A stretch of DNA of 64,000 nucleotides from Euglena gracilis (GCA_039621445.1 CP154955.1:48592086-48656085); one strand, 5' to 3'. Shown: positions 36,701 through 49,300, numbered from the stretch's first letter. The notes: generated from the letters alone by a model not told the origin. A program made the numbers and translations.

Positions 36701-36936
36701 AATTGGCTTGGTCGTCAGGCACCAGGACCCAAAACCGACCCTGGGGGGGGTGCCTGCTATGGGCAGGCACCCAGGACAAGGCATTTTTTGTGGGTGAAAG
36801 TGCATCTTGTCCTGTTTGCACACCTGCTCAGCCACTCGCTTGCCCATCCACACCGACCCACCCACCCATACGCACACGTACACACACACGCGCGCGCGCG
36901 CGCACGCACGCACGCACGCACGCCCGCCCGCCCGCC

Positions 36937-36972
<36 letters not shown>

Positions 36973-38334
36973 CATGCACACACACAACACACACAACACA
37001 CACACACACAAACATAGTTGTGAGCTTTGTGAATCCCCCCCCGTTCAGCGCTGAGGTGAAACGGCGGTATAAACAGGACCAGCGGGCGTTCAAGCAATGG
37101 CTGAGGCAAAAGGCGCGAGCCCCGAAGCAGGTATTCCGTGTCATTGATCCCTCCCGTGTACTATCGCTTCCAGGTGTTGCCGAATATCCTTTGGCTGGAA
37201 TTCCTTCCCTTCCAAGTTTCCTCTGACCAGCACGACGAAGAGTGCATCCGACTCTCACAATGATTCAACAACTGCTTGTTCCTGGTCCTCTGATTTTTTG
37301 GATTTTTCTCTGTCTCTGTCCAGAGAAATAACAAAAATTAACCAAGGTGTTTTTTATTTTATTTAATTAGCTGAATTTGTTGTGTTTGGGACTTTTGGGT
37401 TTTCCCCATGCACAAAATGAATAAAAGGTGCCCGATGTCACTGTTTTTGAAACTGTCCCCAAGCACCAGAGTTTTTTCAGCAGATCTCCACAGGTGTCTC
37501 CACCCTGGGCGGCTCCGAATCCGAAAGGTTCCATGGGGCTCCCGGATGTTTTCTAAGTTATCGTCCGTTTCGAGGTTGGAGTGCAGGGTCCCCCCCCCCT
37601 GTGTTGGGAAGGGGTCCGACCCCCCCCAGGGCTTTCCGTATTTTCATATATATCTGGCCCCCAGTGACAGAACTGTGATTTTCTTTTAAACATTTTTGAT
37701 GGTGTATGATGAGGATTGGGTGGGTGAGTGGGTCGATACCCCTGGGGGGGGGAACGAAATGCAATTTTCATCTTCATTTCACTTTTACTGCCCCCGCGAG
37801 AAGTGTTTGCCAAAAAGGTTCAGCCGTCTGCTGCCTCTGAGGAAATTTGGCAATGCAGACCCCCGCCCTCTCCTGGACCCTGGAGCTGGAGTGGCTTTTT
37901 TCCCCCGGAAATTCGCACCCGCCATGGGCAGGAAGGGGGGTAGGGCACTTTCGACCCCTCAGGGGGGTCCGGTTTGTGGTGGGGTGTGCTTTAGCGCACA
38001 CCTCCGGCGCCGAAGGCGCTGGGAGGTCCGAAAATGGCCCTTGTCAAGGGAAGATTGGCTGGGTCGGCGCCCGACCCCGTGGGGTACTCTACAGCACAAG
38101 GCACCCTCCCTGAGGTTGGCTAAGGAAGCCTGCCCTGGAATGCACCCCCCACAAGATCCCTTGGAGTCTTGGGGTATAAACTTCCTACCCGGGGCTCCAA
38201 AGGTTTGGCTCCGTGCCTTGCCCCCGTCCCCGCAGGGGGAGTGCCGCGCCCGCCGGCCGGCCTGGCAGCCGCCGGCGGTGGGGGCCCCGGGCTGCCTGGT
38301 TCTGGCGGAGCAGCGGTACGACTACTTCTACTGA
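30716..38334 (+). CDS. Coiled-coil protein with repeated WLR modules, CCDC34-like
   Basis: Charged helical protein; CCDC34-type proteins are linked to cilia and flagella, so a flagellar role is inference. Exons: 30716-~30845 (EELEKAESAASES), 31962-~32107 (AEFRAWRGRSGRAIRQQAAA), 33656-33699 (QAQFERWL), 34061-34123 (AKEVAQRAAVQERIW), 34785-34847 (VEEAEAAARRDAEAQHARW), 35255-35287 (EAPPPPLSTAK), 35424-35495 (EAAQRAYDEWL), 36330-36392 (AKRAKEELLKHQRAIQE), 37049-37130 (VKRRYKQDQRAFKQWLRQKA) and 38236-38334 (LAEQRYDYFY, TGA). From 33656 on, all phases agree and all introns are GT-AG. F/Y..WL recurs in at least three exons, and FRAW in a fourth. The two 5' exons are less certain, and the true start is not seen. 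The family name is tentative; the coiled-coil call is firm. Confidence 0.7.
30909..31510 (-). repeat. Dispersed element, inverted copy of 53753-54155
   Basis: Starts with the hairpin GAGCTCTTATCCCTTTATGG-GTAAGAGC followed by GAAGCTTACCACC. It ends near CCTTGGAACGCTCTATCCA, preceded by AAAGAAAAAGTCCGGAGAGC. Both ends are the reverse complement of the copy at 53753-54155. It lies upstream of exon 31962 of the coiled-coil gene. Confidence 0.75.
32633..32919 (+). mobile_element. CAGGG-type MITE with imperfect 8-bp TSD
   Basis: Starts CAGGGTTTTTTTTTATAGTC and ends GTCTTAAAAAAACCCCTG. The flanks TTAGGAAC (32625-32632) and TCAGGAAT (32920-32927) agree at six of eight. The interior core is degraded (GGTATATACTTCTTTATA). 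In an intron of the coiled-coil gene. Confidence 0.8.
34146..34442. mobile_element. TA-flanked MITE, second copy
   Basis: Begins CCATTGCTCA and ends AAGCAATGG, flanked by TA (34144-34145 and 34443-34444). The interior repeats GACTGACTGGTTTTT between C/G runs, as at 8031-8341. It starts about 20 bp after the donor of exon 34061-34123, so much of that intron is this element. Confidence 0.7.
36868..37013. repeat. CACG/CCCG/CA microsatellite
   Basis: CG and CACG tetramers, a CCCG block, CACG again, then CA dinucleotides. Lies 35 bp upstream of exon 37049-37130. Confidence 0.95.
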
Positions 38335-39580
38335 GGCCGCGGCGGCGCGTGCGGTGTGTTGCGCCCGGGCATTCCGCGTTGCTGAAAACGCATGGTCACA
38401 AAAAGCTCCGAATGCACCAATTGGGCTATGGTGTGTGTATGTATGTGTGTGTGTGTGTGTGCGTGTGTGTGCGTGCGTGTCTGTGTGCGTGCGTGCGTGC
38501 GTGTGTGTGTGCGCGCGCCCGCGCGCGCGACGATTTCCCTTTCACGTTTAGATCTGTTGTGGGATTGGAAGAACTGGATGGTGGGTAGCCCCCCTCCCTT
38601 CCGGAGGTTGTATGGTTTCATCACAATTTTCTGATGTGAATTGGATCATGCTTCTTTTTAAGTCAGAATACCCCCCTGGGGGCGGTGGGTCCGGGGCCAG
38701 AGGCCCAGGTCTGGGCTTCGGCGCCAAAACTTTTGGGAAATGCCCTCAGACGGCCCAATTTTTTGGGAGGGTCCCTGCCCCCCCTCCCTCCGGGGGGGGG
38801 GGGTCCCGCACTGGGCTGGGTGGGTGGGGGGACCCCCTTGGGTCTCAAAAGAAGTCTGCGACGGATGGCATCTACTGTGATGGCATAATGATGGAGGAAT
38901 TTCAGTTTCAAATGTTCACACAGCACCCATGACCACTGGGTTGAAAGAACATTTTTACAATTACACTGGCCCGAGACCGCAATTCCCCCCATCCACCAGG
39001 TCCCTCAGACACTCTCTCTTTGCATATCCTTGCATCGTAAGCTTGGAAACATAAGCACACACACATACACATGTAATTATCGCCCGGATAGTGAGAGGTG
39101 TGCTCTCTCATTGGATGGCCACCTCGGGGGGGCTAGGGTGCACGGTAGTTGGAACCCACTCAGCGGGAATAACGCCAGGGGTTTTTTTTTTAGTCTTGAC
39201 CCCCTCCCCCGGGGGAGGGGGGGTGGGTCCCTTGGACCACCCTCAGGGGGGTGGGGGTTGGGGCTGGTGGGTATATCTTTTTCGGCGCCGAAGGCACCGA
39301 AAATTTTGAAAAAGGTGTCATTTTTAGCATTTTTGGCCATTTTCGGGCAAAAGTGGGTGGGTCCCCCGGGACCCCCCCCCCCCCCCCGGGGGCCACACCC
39401 CTGGGGGTGTGTGGGTGGGGGGCGTCCCCCCCCCCCCCCCTCCCCCGGTCTTAAAAAAACCCCTGAATAACGCTGATTTTGTGGTTTTTTTCTAAGTCCC
39501 CTCTAGGAGATTCCCGACATCAAATTTTCAGCAATTTTCTGCAATTTTTGCGATTTGCCCGCAATTTTCCCGGAAACTTG
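38335..39580. other. Spacer after coiled-coil gene
   Basis: Contains a GT/GTGC/GC microsatellite (38429-38532), an element with ends CTTCTTTTTAAGTC and TCTCAAAAGAAGTC (about 38651-38863), and a complete CAGGGG-type MITE (39176-39465). No gene seen. Confidence 0.6.
39176..39465 (+). mobile_element. CAGGGG-type MITE with perfect 8-bp TSD
   Basis: Starts CAGGGGTTTTTTTTTAGTC and ends GTCTTAAAAAAACCCCTG. Flanked by AATAACGC at 39168-39175 and 39466-39473, an exact 8-bp duplication. The core TATATCTTTTTCGGCGCCGA is shared with the other copies. 290 bp, noncoding. It looks like the youngest copy here. Confidence 0.93.
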
Positions 39581-39582
39581 GA

Positions 39583-39729
39583 CTATCGCACCTTCTATTT
39601 GGCAGTCGTGTCTGCCGGTCGCGTGGGCCGGGGGGGGGAGGGTGCGTCCTCCTTGTACCACATCCCTGCCATCCACCAGAGCAGCCTGAAAGTCTGCAAG
39701 GCAGAGCTGTACAGGAATCCCCGCAACCC
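39583..39729 (+). CDS. Candidate exon, unassigned
   Basis: Frame with strong third-position G/C: LDYRTFYLAVVSAGRV and SSLYHIPAIHQSSLKVCKAE, then LYRNPRNP before GTGGGT. No conventional acceptor directly upstream. Not recognised; position fits neither neighbour. Confidence 0.4.
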
Positions 39730-40367
39730 TGTGGGTGGGTGTGGGGTCGACCCCCCCCCCCACCTCATCCGGCCGGGTGAGTGGGAGGTCCGACCCGGCC
39801 AGTCCCACTGGGCCTTCCTATACAGCCCTGCCGAAAGGGCAGCCACCAGCAACCAGACTTTCATTTAGGGCGAAAAATTTTTCTGCGCCGCGTGCGCCGC
39901 GGCAGCGCTGCGTGCGCCGCGGATAATATTTTTTTGCGCCGCGGCAAACTTTGCTGCTGCGCACTAAGTGAAAGTCTGCCAGCAACCTCAGAATCACTCA
40001 GCCCATCGGTGCCATGGAAAAATGGTGTGCTTGCTGTGCTGGCTACCGTTGCCTTTGCAGGGACGTGTTCATGCCACTCGGCTGGGGAGGGCGCCGGGCA
40101 TGGCGCCGTGGTTCTTGGCCTTCCTACCGCCTTGAGCGGGGGGCTGCTCAAGACCACCAGAATGTTCCGGGGTTCTGGTGGTCAAATGGCACCGCCCTGC
40201 AGATAGCCGTGACGGTGACATTGCTGCCCTCGATAGGGGCTGAGTCTTTTGCCCTCCCCCTTCCATTTGTAGCATACTTGTTGTCCATCTGTAAGATTGC
40301 GAACCACCTCCATCCTTGTGCAAAGCCGTGTTGTGCACGCACTCATCCGTGTAGTGTGTGTCTGTTG

Positions 40368-40370
<3 letters not shown>

Positions 40371-40407
<37 letters not shown>

Positions 40408-40428
40408 GTCTGCCTGCCTGTCTGCCTG
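40371..40428. repeat. TC then TGTC/TGCC microsatellite
   Basis: About 16 TC dinucleotides followed by TGTC and TGCC tetramers. Confidence 0.95.
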
Positions 40429-40440
40429 AATAGGTACCAG

Positions 40441-40685
40441 GCTTCTTTTTTAACTTGGAAGACCCCCGGGGGGAGGGGGTTGGGTCCGAGGCCCCTCCCC
40501 TATAGTCCCCCCCCCCTATGGGGGGTCCCGGGCTGGGGCCCCAGGTATGTTTTTCGGCTCGAAGCGCCGAACTCTGTTTGGGAAATGGCCTTACATGGCC
40601 CGATCCCCCCCCCCCCCCCGTTGGGGGGTCCTGCACTGGGCCGAGTGGGTGGGGGACCCCCTGGGGACCTTCAAAAGAAGTCCGA
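40441..40685. mobile_element. CTTCTTTTTTAAC-type inverted-repeat element
   Basis: Left end GGCTTCTTTTTTAACTTGG, right end CCTTCAAAAGAAGTCC, with a TTTTCGGCTCGAAGCGCCGA core similar in place to the GGCGCC core of the CAGGGG family. A relative is at about 38651-38863 and a fragment at 15893. No target duplication recognised. Confidence 0.5.
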
Positions 40686-41085
40686 TCAGCATTACCGGGG
40701 AGTCTCCTTGGGGGGAACTCCTTCCGACCCGGGAGTGTGCGCTTGTGGGGTTAGTGTGCTGCCAATTGGTGTGATGGTTGTACATTGTCATCTGTGTTGC
40801 GGTTTCGCTCTAGGCTGGCAGGTGATTGTCAGGGGCGACGACCCTTCCAACCCCTCTCCCCGACCGCTCTTCGCTCTTGTCTGTGTGGGACAAACTTTTT
40901 TTTTAAAAAAACGAGCTCTGCCTCACCCTCCCCAAGGTGGCCAAGGTGGAGGTGGGATAAAAAGGATGAATTGAGTCCAAAAACCTTGAAATGAGTTTAA
41001 AAAGTAAGGCAGCACGTGGAGCAGAAAAATGGCTCCAGATCCTCCGGGGCACCCTGGGACAGCACCCTTTGAGTGTGGAGAAAGG

Positions 41086-41133
<48 letters not shown>
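41086..41133. repeat. TC/TG microsatellite
   Basis: CT dinucleotides followed by TG dinucleotides. Confidence 0.95.
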
Positions 41134-41415
41134 CTGACTGTGTATGTGTATGCATGCCTCTGGCTTTTGGTGCTGCCCAAAGGGTTTGCTCTTTTTTTGT
41201 TTTATAAAGTGAAGTGAACCCCCTCTCTTTCCATGCCCCTGAGGCTCTCTCAAAGTGCCGTTTTTGCTGGTATTTCCTCCTTGGCCAATCTGGGGCCACA
41301 ACCCCCCCCCCCTGAAATCTGGTGACTTGTCCTCTCACCTTTGTATGGGGATGCTGTTACCTGATGCGAAACCCCAATGGTAACTGGTCGACCGCCCCTC
41401 CCCCACCCAAGGGAT

Positions 41416-41607
41416 TTGACATGGGAACCCTTGGTGGACTTCATGCAACGTTATTCAAAGGATTGGAGGGATCATGTGGCGATCCCAAATTTGCGAGTTG
41501 GTGTTGTTGATCACATGCAAGACAACGATGGGCATGCTGTCCGTACGACAAAAAGCCACATGGTTCACATATTGAAACATTTGAGCTGCTTCGACTTTGT
41601 TTTTTAA
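41416..41607 (+). CDS. Protein-like open frame, unassigned
   Basis: Reads LTWEPLVDFMQRYSKDWRDH, then VAIPNLRVGVVDHMQDNDG, then KSHMVHILKHLSCFDFVF and TAA at 41605-41607. The composition looks like a globular protein, but third-position G/C is lower than in the conserved genes. It may be a mobile-element remnant or a terminal exon. No family recognised. Confidence 0.3.
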   Translation: MTWEPLVDFMQRYSKDWRDHVAIPNLRVGVVDHMQDNDGHAVRTTKSHMVHILKHLSCFDFVF

Positions 41608-41904
41608 TGGATCTCCCATTGCTGTTTTTTTTTTTTGGTGCGAAGCCTACGCTGATTCCTGGCATCGCAGATTGTAGTGGGATTTCAACATCTGCCACAG
41701 TTTTCTCAAAACACCAATGCTCTCACCACATCAGCCAAAATTCTGTTTTTAAGTAGTTTATGTCCCCTTCCTTGGTATCAGCCATTTGTGTCCACCCAAG
41801 CTAAGTTTTTTTTGCTTTGCGGTGCAGAGTTTTGCGGATCCTCATCCTCCTCATTTATTCAAATTTGGTCATTATTGGTTTCATGACGGCCAGGCACCTA
41901 TAAC

Positions 41905-41955
41905 TAAAATGACCTAAAATGGCCTAAAATGGCCTAAAATGGCCTAAAATGGGAA
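41905..41955. repeat. ATGGCCTAAA decamer array, upstream of satellite
   Basis: Five copies of (A)ATGGCCTAAA preceded by CAGGCACCTATAACTAAA. The same decamer and the inverted string CTATAGGTGCCTG occur at 54165-54275 on the other side of the satellite. Confidence 0.85.
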
Positions 41956-42239
41956 AAATTCTGCTGCACAACAATTTTTTTTGTGAACAACTGAACCCAT
42001 TCCGGAAATGATTTTCGGTGTCTTCTGTAAAAGTGGACTGCACACAGTGGATTTGGTGGAGGAGCACAGCCCCACAAGGCCCATTTTTTTTTTATCCCAA
42101 CTAATAAGTAGTATCATTCAACCAAATCAACAGTCCCCAACCTTCTTTTGGTTGGTGAATTTTGAAGGTTTGGGCAACTGTGTTTTCCTTACTCCCGTCT
42201 TTTTTGTGTGCAACAATACCTTCTGTTTCGCAAAATAAT

Positions 42240-42840
42240 GAAGCAGTGCAAGTTTTGGGGGAAAAGACAGGGGAAAAAAGATGAAAGACGTTGGAAAAAT
42301 CTCAATTGAAATTTAAAATAATAGCAGTATTATAAATGTATAAATTTAATAAAAAATTTATAAAGGAAATTTAATATTTTATTTTTGTGAACAGATATTT
42401 TATTATTGTAGAAACTCTACATATCTGTATATTTAATGTGGATATTTAATGTGGGTGTTCTAAGATCAGTTTTATTAATATATGTTTTCTATGTGATATT
42501 TATTTTATTTTCATCATAACTGCTTTAAATCATATCATTAATAAAAAATAGTATAAAAGATATTAGAATATAATATATGTTATTGGTTAACAGGCACAGG
42601 ATTAGGTTTACAAATTTCAGCTTTTATTGTGTTTAGTTATAAATTTTTTGGTTATTTTATGGATTTAATTTACAACAAATTTATAATGGTACTAACTATA
42701 GTGATACTATGATTTTTTTAATTCAATACAACAATATTTTTATTATGTATAGAAGTTTTAATTTTTTATGCATTGGTTATATCAAATGGTATATTATGGC
42801 GCTCGTATGTGGTCAGTATTAGTATTATTCTCTCCTATTT
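42240..42840. other. AT-rich island
   Basis: About 600 bp of very A/T-rich sequence with sharp composition edges, unlike the C/G-run-rich surroundings. A stretch near 42585-42700 reads YWLTGTGLGLQISAFIVFSY then KFFGYFMDLIYNKF, hydrophobic and organelle-like, but I cannot assign it. It could be an old mitochondrial or plastid insertion or an AT-rich transposon. Confidence 0.5.
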
Positions 42841-43317
42841 ATGAATGTGTTCGGAGGGATTAAGTTTCCCCAAAATGACTTCTTGTTGCGAAATCCCGCA
42901 AAATGGTGTAGATTTCGCAAAATACAAAAAACCGGGAGCTTTTTGGTAGCGCAAATAAAGGCTTTTAATATTTGTCGAACGTTTTTTTTCTGAAAAAATT
43001 TCACTGCCATAAATTCTTGCTGTTCAGAATTTCTGTGTGGGTATGAATTTTGATTTGTTGAGCTTCCCATGGTTTTCATCAGTGTTCATGAATTTTGATG
43101 CTTTTTTTGGATGCGCATTCGTTATTGCTGCATAAGAGAAGGTTTGCACACGTTAAGATACAGTTTTCGGGACAAAAATGAAGAAAATATGATTTTTCAG
43201 AACCAGGTTTTGAATAGTGCTGAGCTCTTAATAAGCGCGCACCCACCCCTTCATTGACCCCTCCATACATACCGGCCCACTCCATGGAGCTCTTTTGCCT
43301 GAAATCCATGGGGTTTG

Positions 43318-46300
43318 TGCCAGAAACAGGGCGCCGGTGGGTCAAAAAAGGCTCATTTTCGGCTCGAAAACAGTTTTTCCGGGTCCGGGAGGCCAAAAAA
43401 CATTGTTTAGGGCAAAAAAATGTTCGATTTTTTTCGACTTTTTCGACCCGGTTTTGACCCAAAGTCAACGGGTCGGCGGGCCAAAACGGGGCGCTGGCGA
43501 GTCGAAAAACGCTCGTTTTCGGCTGAAAAACAGTTTTTCCGGGTCCGGGAGGCCAAAAAACATCGTTTCGGGCAAAAAAAATTTTTTTCGATTTTTTTCG
43601 ACTTTTTCGACCCGGTTTTGACCCAAAGTCAATGGGTCGGCGGCCCAGAACGGGGCGCTGGCGGGTCGAAAAACGCTTGTTTTCGGCTCAAAAACAGTTT
43701 TTCCGGGTCCGGGAGGCCAAAAAACATCGTTTCGGGCAAAATAAAATCTTTCGATTTTTTTCGACTTTTTCGACCCGGTTTTGACCCAAAGTCAATGGGT
43801 CGGCGGCCCAAAACGGGGCGCTGGCGGGTCGAAAAACGCTCGTTTTCGGCTCAAAAACAGTTTTTTCTGGGTCCGGGAGGCCAAAAAACATCGTTTCGGG
43901 CAAAAATTTTTTTTCGATTTTTTTCGACTTTTTCGACCCGGTTTTGACCCAAAGTCAATGGGTCGGCGGCCCAGAACGGGGCGCTGGCGGGTCGAAAAAC
44001 GCTTGTTTTCGGCTCAAAAACAGTTTTTCCGGGTCCGGGAGGCCAAAAAACATCGTTTCGGGCAAAAAAATTTTTTCGATTTTTTTCGACTTTTTCGACC
44101 CGGTTTTGACCCAAAGTCAATGGGTCGGCGGCCCAAAACGGGGCGCTGGCGGGTCGAAAAACGCTCGTTTTCGGCTCAAAAACAGTTTTTTCTGGGTCCG
44201 GGAGGCCAAAAAACATCGTTTCGGGCAAAAAATTTTTTTCGATTTTTTTCGACTTTTTCGACCCGGTTTTGACCCAAAGTCAATGGGTCGGCGGCCCAAA
44301 ACGGGGCGCTGGCGGGTCGAAAAACGCTCGTTTTCGGCTCAAAAACAGTTTTTCTGGGTCCGGGAGGCCAAAAAACATCGTTTCGGGCAAAAAATTTTTT
44401 TCGATTTTTTTCGACTTTTTCGACCCGGTTTTGACCCAAAGTCAATGGGTCGGCGGCCCAAAACGGGGCGCTGGCGGGTCGAAAAACGCTTGTTTTCGGC
44501 TCAAAAACAGTTTTTCCGGGTCCGGGAGGCCAAAAAACATCGTTTCGGGCAAAATAAAATCTTTCGATTTTTTTCGACTTTTTCGACCCGGTTTTGACCC
44601 AAAGTCAATGGGTCGGCGGCCCAAAACGGGGCGCTGGCGGGTCGAAAAACGCTCGTTTTCGGCTCAAAAACAGTTTTTCTGGGTCCGGGAGGCCAAAAAA
44701 CATCGTTTCGGGCAAAAAATTTTTTTCGATTTTTTTCGACTTTTTCGACCCGGTTTTGACCCAAAGTCAATGGGTCGGCGGCCCAAAACGGGGCGCTGGC
44801 GGGTCGAAAAACGCTCGTTTTCGGCTCAAAAACAGTTTTTCTGGGTCCGGGAGGCCAAAAAACATCGTTTCGGGCAAAAAATTTTTTTCGATTTTTTTCG
44901 ACTTTTTCGACCCGGTTTTGACCCAAAGTCAATGGGTCGGCGGCCCAAAACGGGGCGCTGGCGGGTCGAAAAACGCTTGTTTTCGGCTCAAAAACAGTTT
45001 TTCCGGGTCCGGGAGGCCAAAAAACATCGTTTCGGGCAAAATAAAATCTTTCGATTTTTTTCGACTTTTTCGACCCGGTTTTGACCCAAAGTCAATGGGT
45101 CGGCGGCCCAAAACGGGGCGCTGGCGGGTCGAAAAACGCTCGTTTTCGGCTCAAAAACAGTTTTTCTGGGTCCGGGAGGCCAAAAAACATCGTTTCGGGC
45201 AAAAAATTTTTTTCGATTTTTTTCGACTTTTTCGACCCGGTTTTGACCCAAAGTCAATGGGTCGGCGGCCCAAAACGGGGCGCTGGCGGGTCGAAAAACG
45301 CTTGTTTTCGGCTCAAAAACAGTTTTTCCGGGTCCGGGAGGCCAAAAAACATCGTTTCGGGCAAAATAAAATCTTTCGATTTTTTTCGACTTTTTCGACC
45401 CGGTTTTGACCCAAAGTCAATGGGTCGGCGGCCCAAAACGGGGCGCTGGCGGGTCGAAAAACGCTCGTTTTCGGCTCAAAAACAGTTTTTCTGGGTCCGG
45501 GAGGCCAAAAAACATCGTTTCGGGCAAAAAATTTTTTTCGATTTTTTTCGACTTTTTCGACCCGGTTTTGACCCAAAGTCAATGGGTCGGCGGCCCAAAA
45601 CGGGGCGCTGGCGGGTCGAAAAACGCTCGTTTTCGGCTCAAAAACAGTTTTTTCTGGGTCCGGGAGGCCAAAAAACATCGTTTCGGGCAAAAAAAATTTT
45701 TTGGTTTTTTTTCGACTTTTTCGACCCGGTTTTGACCCAAAGTCAATGGGTCGGCGGCCCAAAACGGGGCGCTGGCGGGTCGAAAAACGCTCGTTTTCGG
45801 CTCAAAAACAGTTTTTCTGGGTCCGGGAGGCCAAAAAACATCGTTTCGGGCAAAAAATTTTTTCGATTTTTTTCGACTTTTTCGACCCGGTTTTGACCCA
45901 AAGTCAATGGGTCGGCGGCCCAAAACGGGGCGCTGGCGGGTCGAAAAACGCTTGTTTTCGGCTCAAAAACAGTTTTTCCGGGTCCGGGAGGCCAAAAAAC
46001 ATCGTTTCGGGCAAAATAAAATCTTTCGATTTTTTTCGACTTTTTCGACCCGGTTTTGACCCAAAGTCAATGGGTCGGCGGCCCAAAACGGGGCGCTGGC
46101 GGGTCGAAAAACGCTCGTTTTCGGCTCAAAAACAGTTTTTCTGGGTCCGGGAGGCCAAAAAACATCGTTTCGGGCAAAAAATTTTTTTCGATTTTTTTCG
46201 ACTTTTTCGACCCGGTTTTGACCCAAAGTCAATGGGTCGGCGGCCCAAAACGGGGCGCTGGCGGGTCGAAAAACGCTCGTTTTCGGCTCAAAAACAGTTT

Positions 46301-49300
46301 TTCTGGGTCCGGGAGGCCAAAAAACATCGTTTCGGGCAAAAAAAAATTTTTCGATTTTTTTCGACTTTTTCGACCCGGTTTTGACCCAAAGTCAATGGGT
46401 CGGCGGCCCAAAACGGGGCGCTGGCGGGTCGAAAAACGCTCGTTTTCGGCTCAAAAACAGTTTTTTCTGGGTCCGGGAGGCCAAAAAACATCGTTTCGGG
46501 CAAAAAATTTTTTTCGATTTTTTTCGACTTTTTCGACCCGGTTTTGACCCAAAGTCAATGGGTCGGCGGCCCAAAACGGGGCGCTGGCGGGTCGAAAAAC
46601 GCTTGTTTTCGGCTCAAAAACAGTTTTTTTTTTTTTTTTTCCAAACATCGTTTCGGGCAAAATAAAATCTTTCGATTTTTTTCGACTTTTTCGACCCGGT
46701 TTTGACCCAAAGTCAATGGGTCGGCGGCCCAAAACGGGGCGCTGGCGGGTCGAAAAACGCTCGTTTTCGGCTCAAAAACAGTTTTTCTGGGTCCGGGAGG
46801 CCAAAAAACATCGTTTCGGGCAAAAAATTTTTTTCGATTTTTTTCGACTTTTTCGACCCGGTTTTGACCCAAAGTCAATGGGTCGGCGGCCCAAAACGGG
46901 GCGCTGGCGGGTCGAAAAACGCTTGTTTTCGGCTCAAAAACAGTTTTTTTTTTTTTTTATTTTTTTTTTTTTTTGGCCAAAAAACATCGTTTCGGGCAAA
47001 ATAAAATCTTTCGATTTTTTTCGACTTTTTCGACCCGGTTTTGACCCAAAGTCAATGGGTCGGCGGCCCAAAACGGGGCGCTGGCGGGTCGAAAAACGCT
47101 CGTTTTCGGCTCAAAAACAGTTTTTTCTGGGTCCGGGAGGCCAAAAAACATCGTTTCGGGCAAAAAATTTTTTTCGATTTTTTTCGACTTTTTCGACCCG
47201 GTTTTGACCCAAAGTCAATGGGTCGGCGGCCCAAAACGGGGCGCTGGCGGGTCGAAAAACGCTCGTTTTCGGCTCAAAAACAGTTTTTTTTTCCGGTCCG
47301 GGAGGCCAAGAAACATCGTTTCGGGCAAAAAAAATTTTTTTCGATTTTTTTCGACTTTTTCGACCCGGTTTTGACCCAAAGTCAATGGGTCGGCGGCCCA
47401 AAACGGGGCGCTGGCGGGTCGAAAAACGCTCGTTTTCGGCTCAAAAACAGTTTTTCTGGGTCCGGGAGGCCAAAAACATCGTTTCGGGCAAAAAATTTTT
47501 TTCGATTTTTTTCGACTTTTTCGACCCGGTTTTGACCCAAAGTCAATGGGTCGGCGGCCCAAAACGGGGCGCTGGCGGGTCGAAAAACGCTTGTTTTCGG
47601 CTCAAAAACAGTTTTTATGGGTCCGGGAGGCCAAAAAACATCGTTTCGGGCAAAATAAAATCTTTCGATTTTTTTCGACTTTTTCGACCCGGTTTTGACC
47701 CAAAGTCAATGGGTCGGCGGCCCAAAACGGGGCGCTGGCGGGTCGAAAAACGCTCGTTTTCGGCTCAAAAACAGTTTTTCTGGGTCCGGGAGGCCAAAAA
47801 ACATCGTTTCGGGCAAAAAATTTTTTTCGATTTTTTTTCGACTTTTTCGACCCGGTTTTGACCCAAAGTCAATGGGTCGGCGGCCCAAAACGGGGCGCTG
47901 GCGGGTCGAAAAACGCTCGTTTTCGGCTCAAAAACAGTTTTTCTGGGTCCGGGAGGCCAAAAAACATCGTTTCGGGCAAAAAAAATTTTTTTCGATTTTT
48001 TTCGACTTTTTCGACCCGGTTTTGACCCAAAGTCAATGGGTCGGCGGCCCAAAACGGGGCGCTGGCGGGTCGAAAAACGCTCGTTTTCGGCTCAAAAACA
48101 GTTTTTTCTGGGTCCGGGAGGCCAAAAACCATCGTTTCGGGCAAAAAAATTTTTTTTGATTTTTTTCGACTTTTTCGACCCGGTTTTGACCCAAAGTCAA
48201 TGGGTCGGCGGCCCAAAACGGGGCGCTGGCGGGTCGAAAAACGCTCGTTTTCGGCTCAAAAACAGTTTTTCTGGGTCCGGGAGGCCAAAAAACATCGTTT
48301 CGGGCAAAAAAATTTTTTCGATTTTTTTCGACTTTTTCGACCCGGTTTTGACCCAAAGTCAATGGGTCGGCGGCCCAAAACGGGGCGCTGGCGGGTCGAA
48401 AAACGCTCGTTTTCGGCTCAAAAACAGTTTTTTCTGGGTCCGGGAGGCCAAAAAACATCGTTTCGGGCAAAAAATTTTTTTCGATTTTTTTCGACTTTTT
48501 CGACCCGGTTTTGACCCAAAGTCAATGGGTCGGCGGCCCAAAACGGGGCGCTGGCGGGTCGAAAAACGCTCGTTTTCGGCTCAAAAACAGTTTTTTCTGG
48601 GTCCGGGAGGCCAAAAAACATCGTTTCGGGCAAAAAAATTTTTTTTTCGATTTTTTTCGACTTTTTCGACCCGGTTTTGACCCAAAGTCAATGGGTCGGC
48701 GGCCCAAAACGGGGCGCTGGCGGGTCGAAAAACGCTCGTTTTCGGCTCAAAAACAGTTTTTTCCGGGTCCGGGAGGCCAAAAAACATCGTTTCGGGCAAA
48801 AAAATTTTTTTCGATTTTTTTCGACTTTTTCGACCCGGTTTTGACCCAAAGTCAATGGGTCGGCGGCCCAAAACGGGGCGCTGGCGGGTCGAAAAACGCT
48901 CGTTTTCGGCTCAAAAACAGTTTTTCTGGGTCCGGGAGGCCAAAAAACATCGTTTCGGGCAAAAAAAATTTTTTTCGATTTTTTTCGACTTTTTCGACCC
49001 GGTTTTGACCCAAAGTCAATGGGTCGGCGGCCCAAAACGGGGCGCTGGCGGGTCGAAAAACGCTCGTTTTCGGCTCAAAAACAGTTTTTTCCGGGTCCGG
49101 GAGGCCAAAAAACATCGTTTCGGGCAAAAATTTTTTTCGATTTTTTTCGACTTTTTCGACCCGGTTTTGACCCAAAGTCAATGGGTCGGCGGCCCAAAAC
49201 GGGGCGCTGGCGGGTCGAAAAACGCTCGTTTTCGGCTCAAAAACAGTTTTTGTTTTATCTATTTTTCTTTTTTTCAGTTGTTTTTTTTGTTTTTCGTTTT

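Noticed and set aside
42585-42700. Named mitochondrial gene fragment
   Set aside because: The hydrophobic reading resembles organelle proteins only in composition; I could not match it to a specific subunit, so no gene is called.
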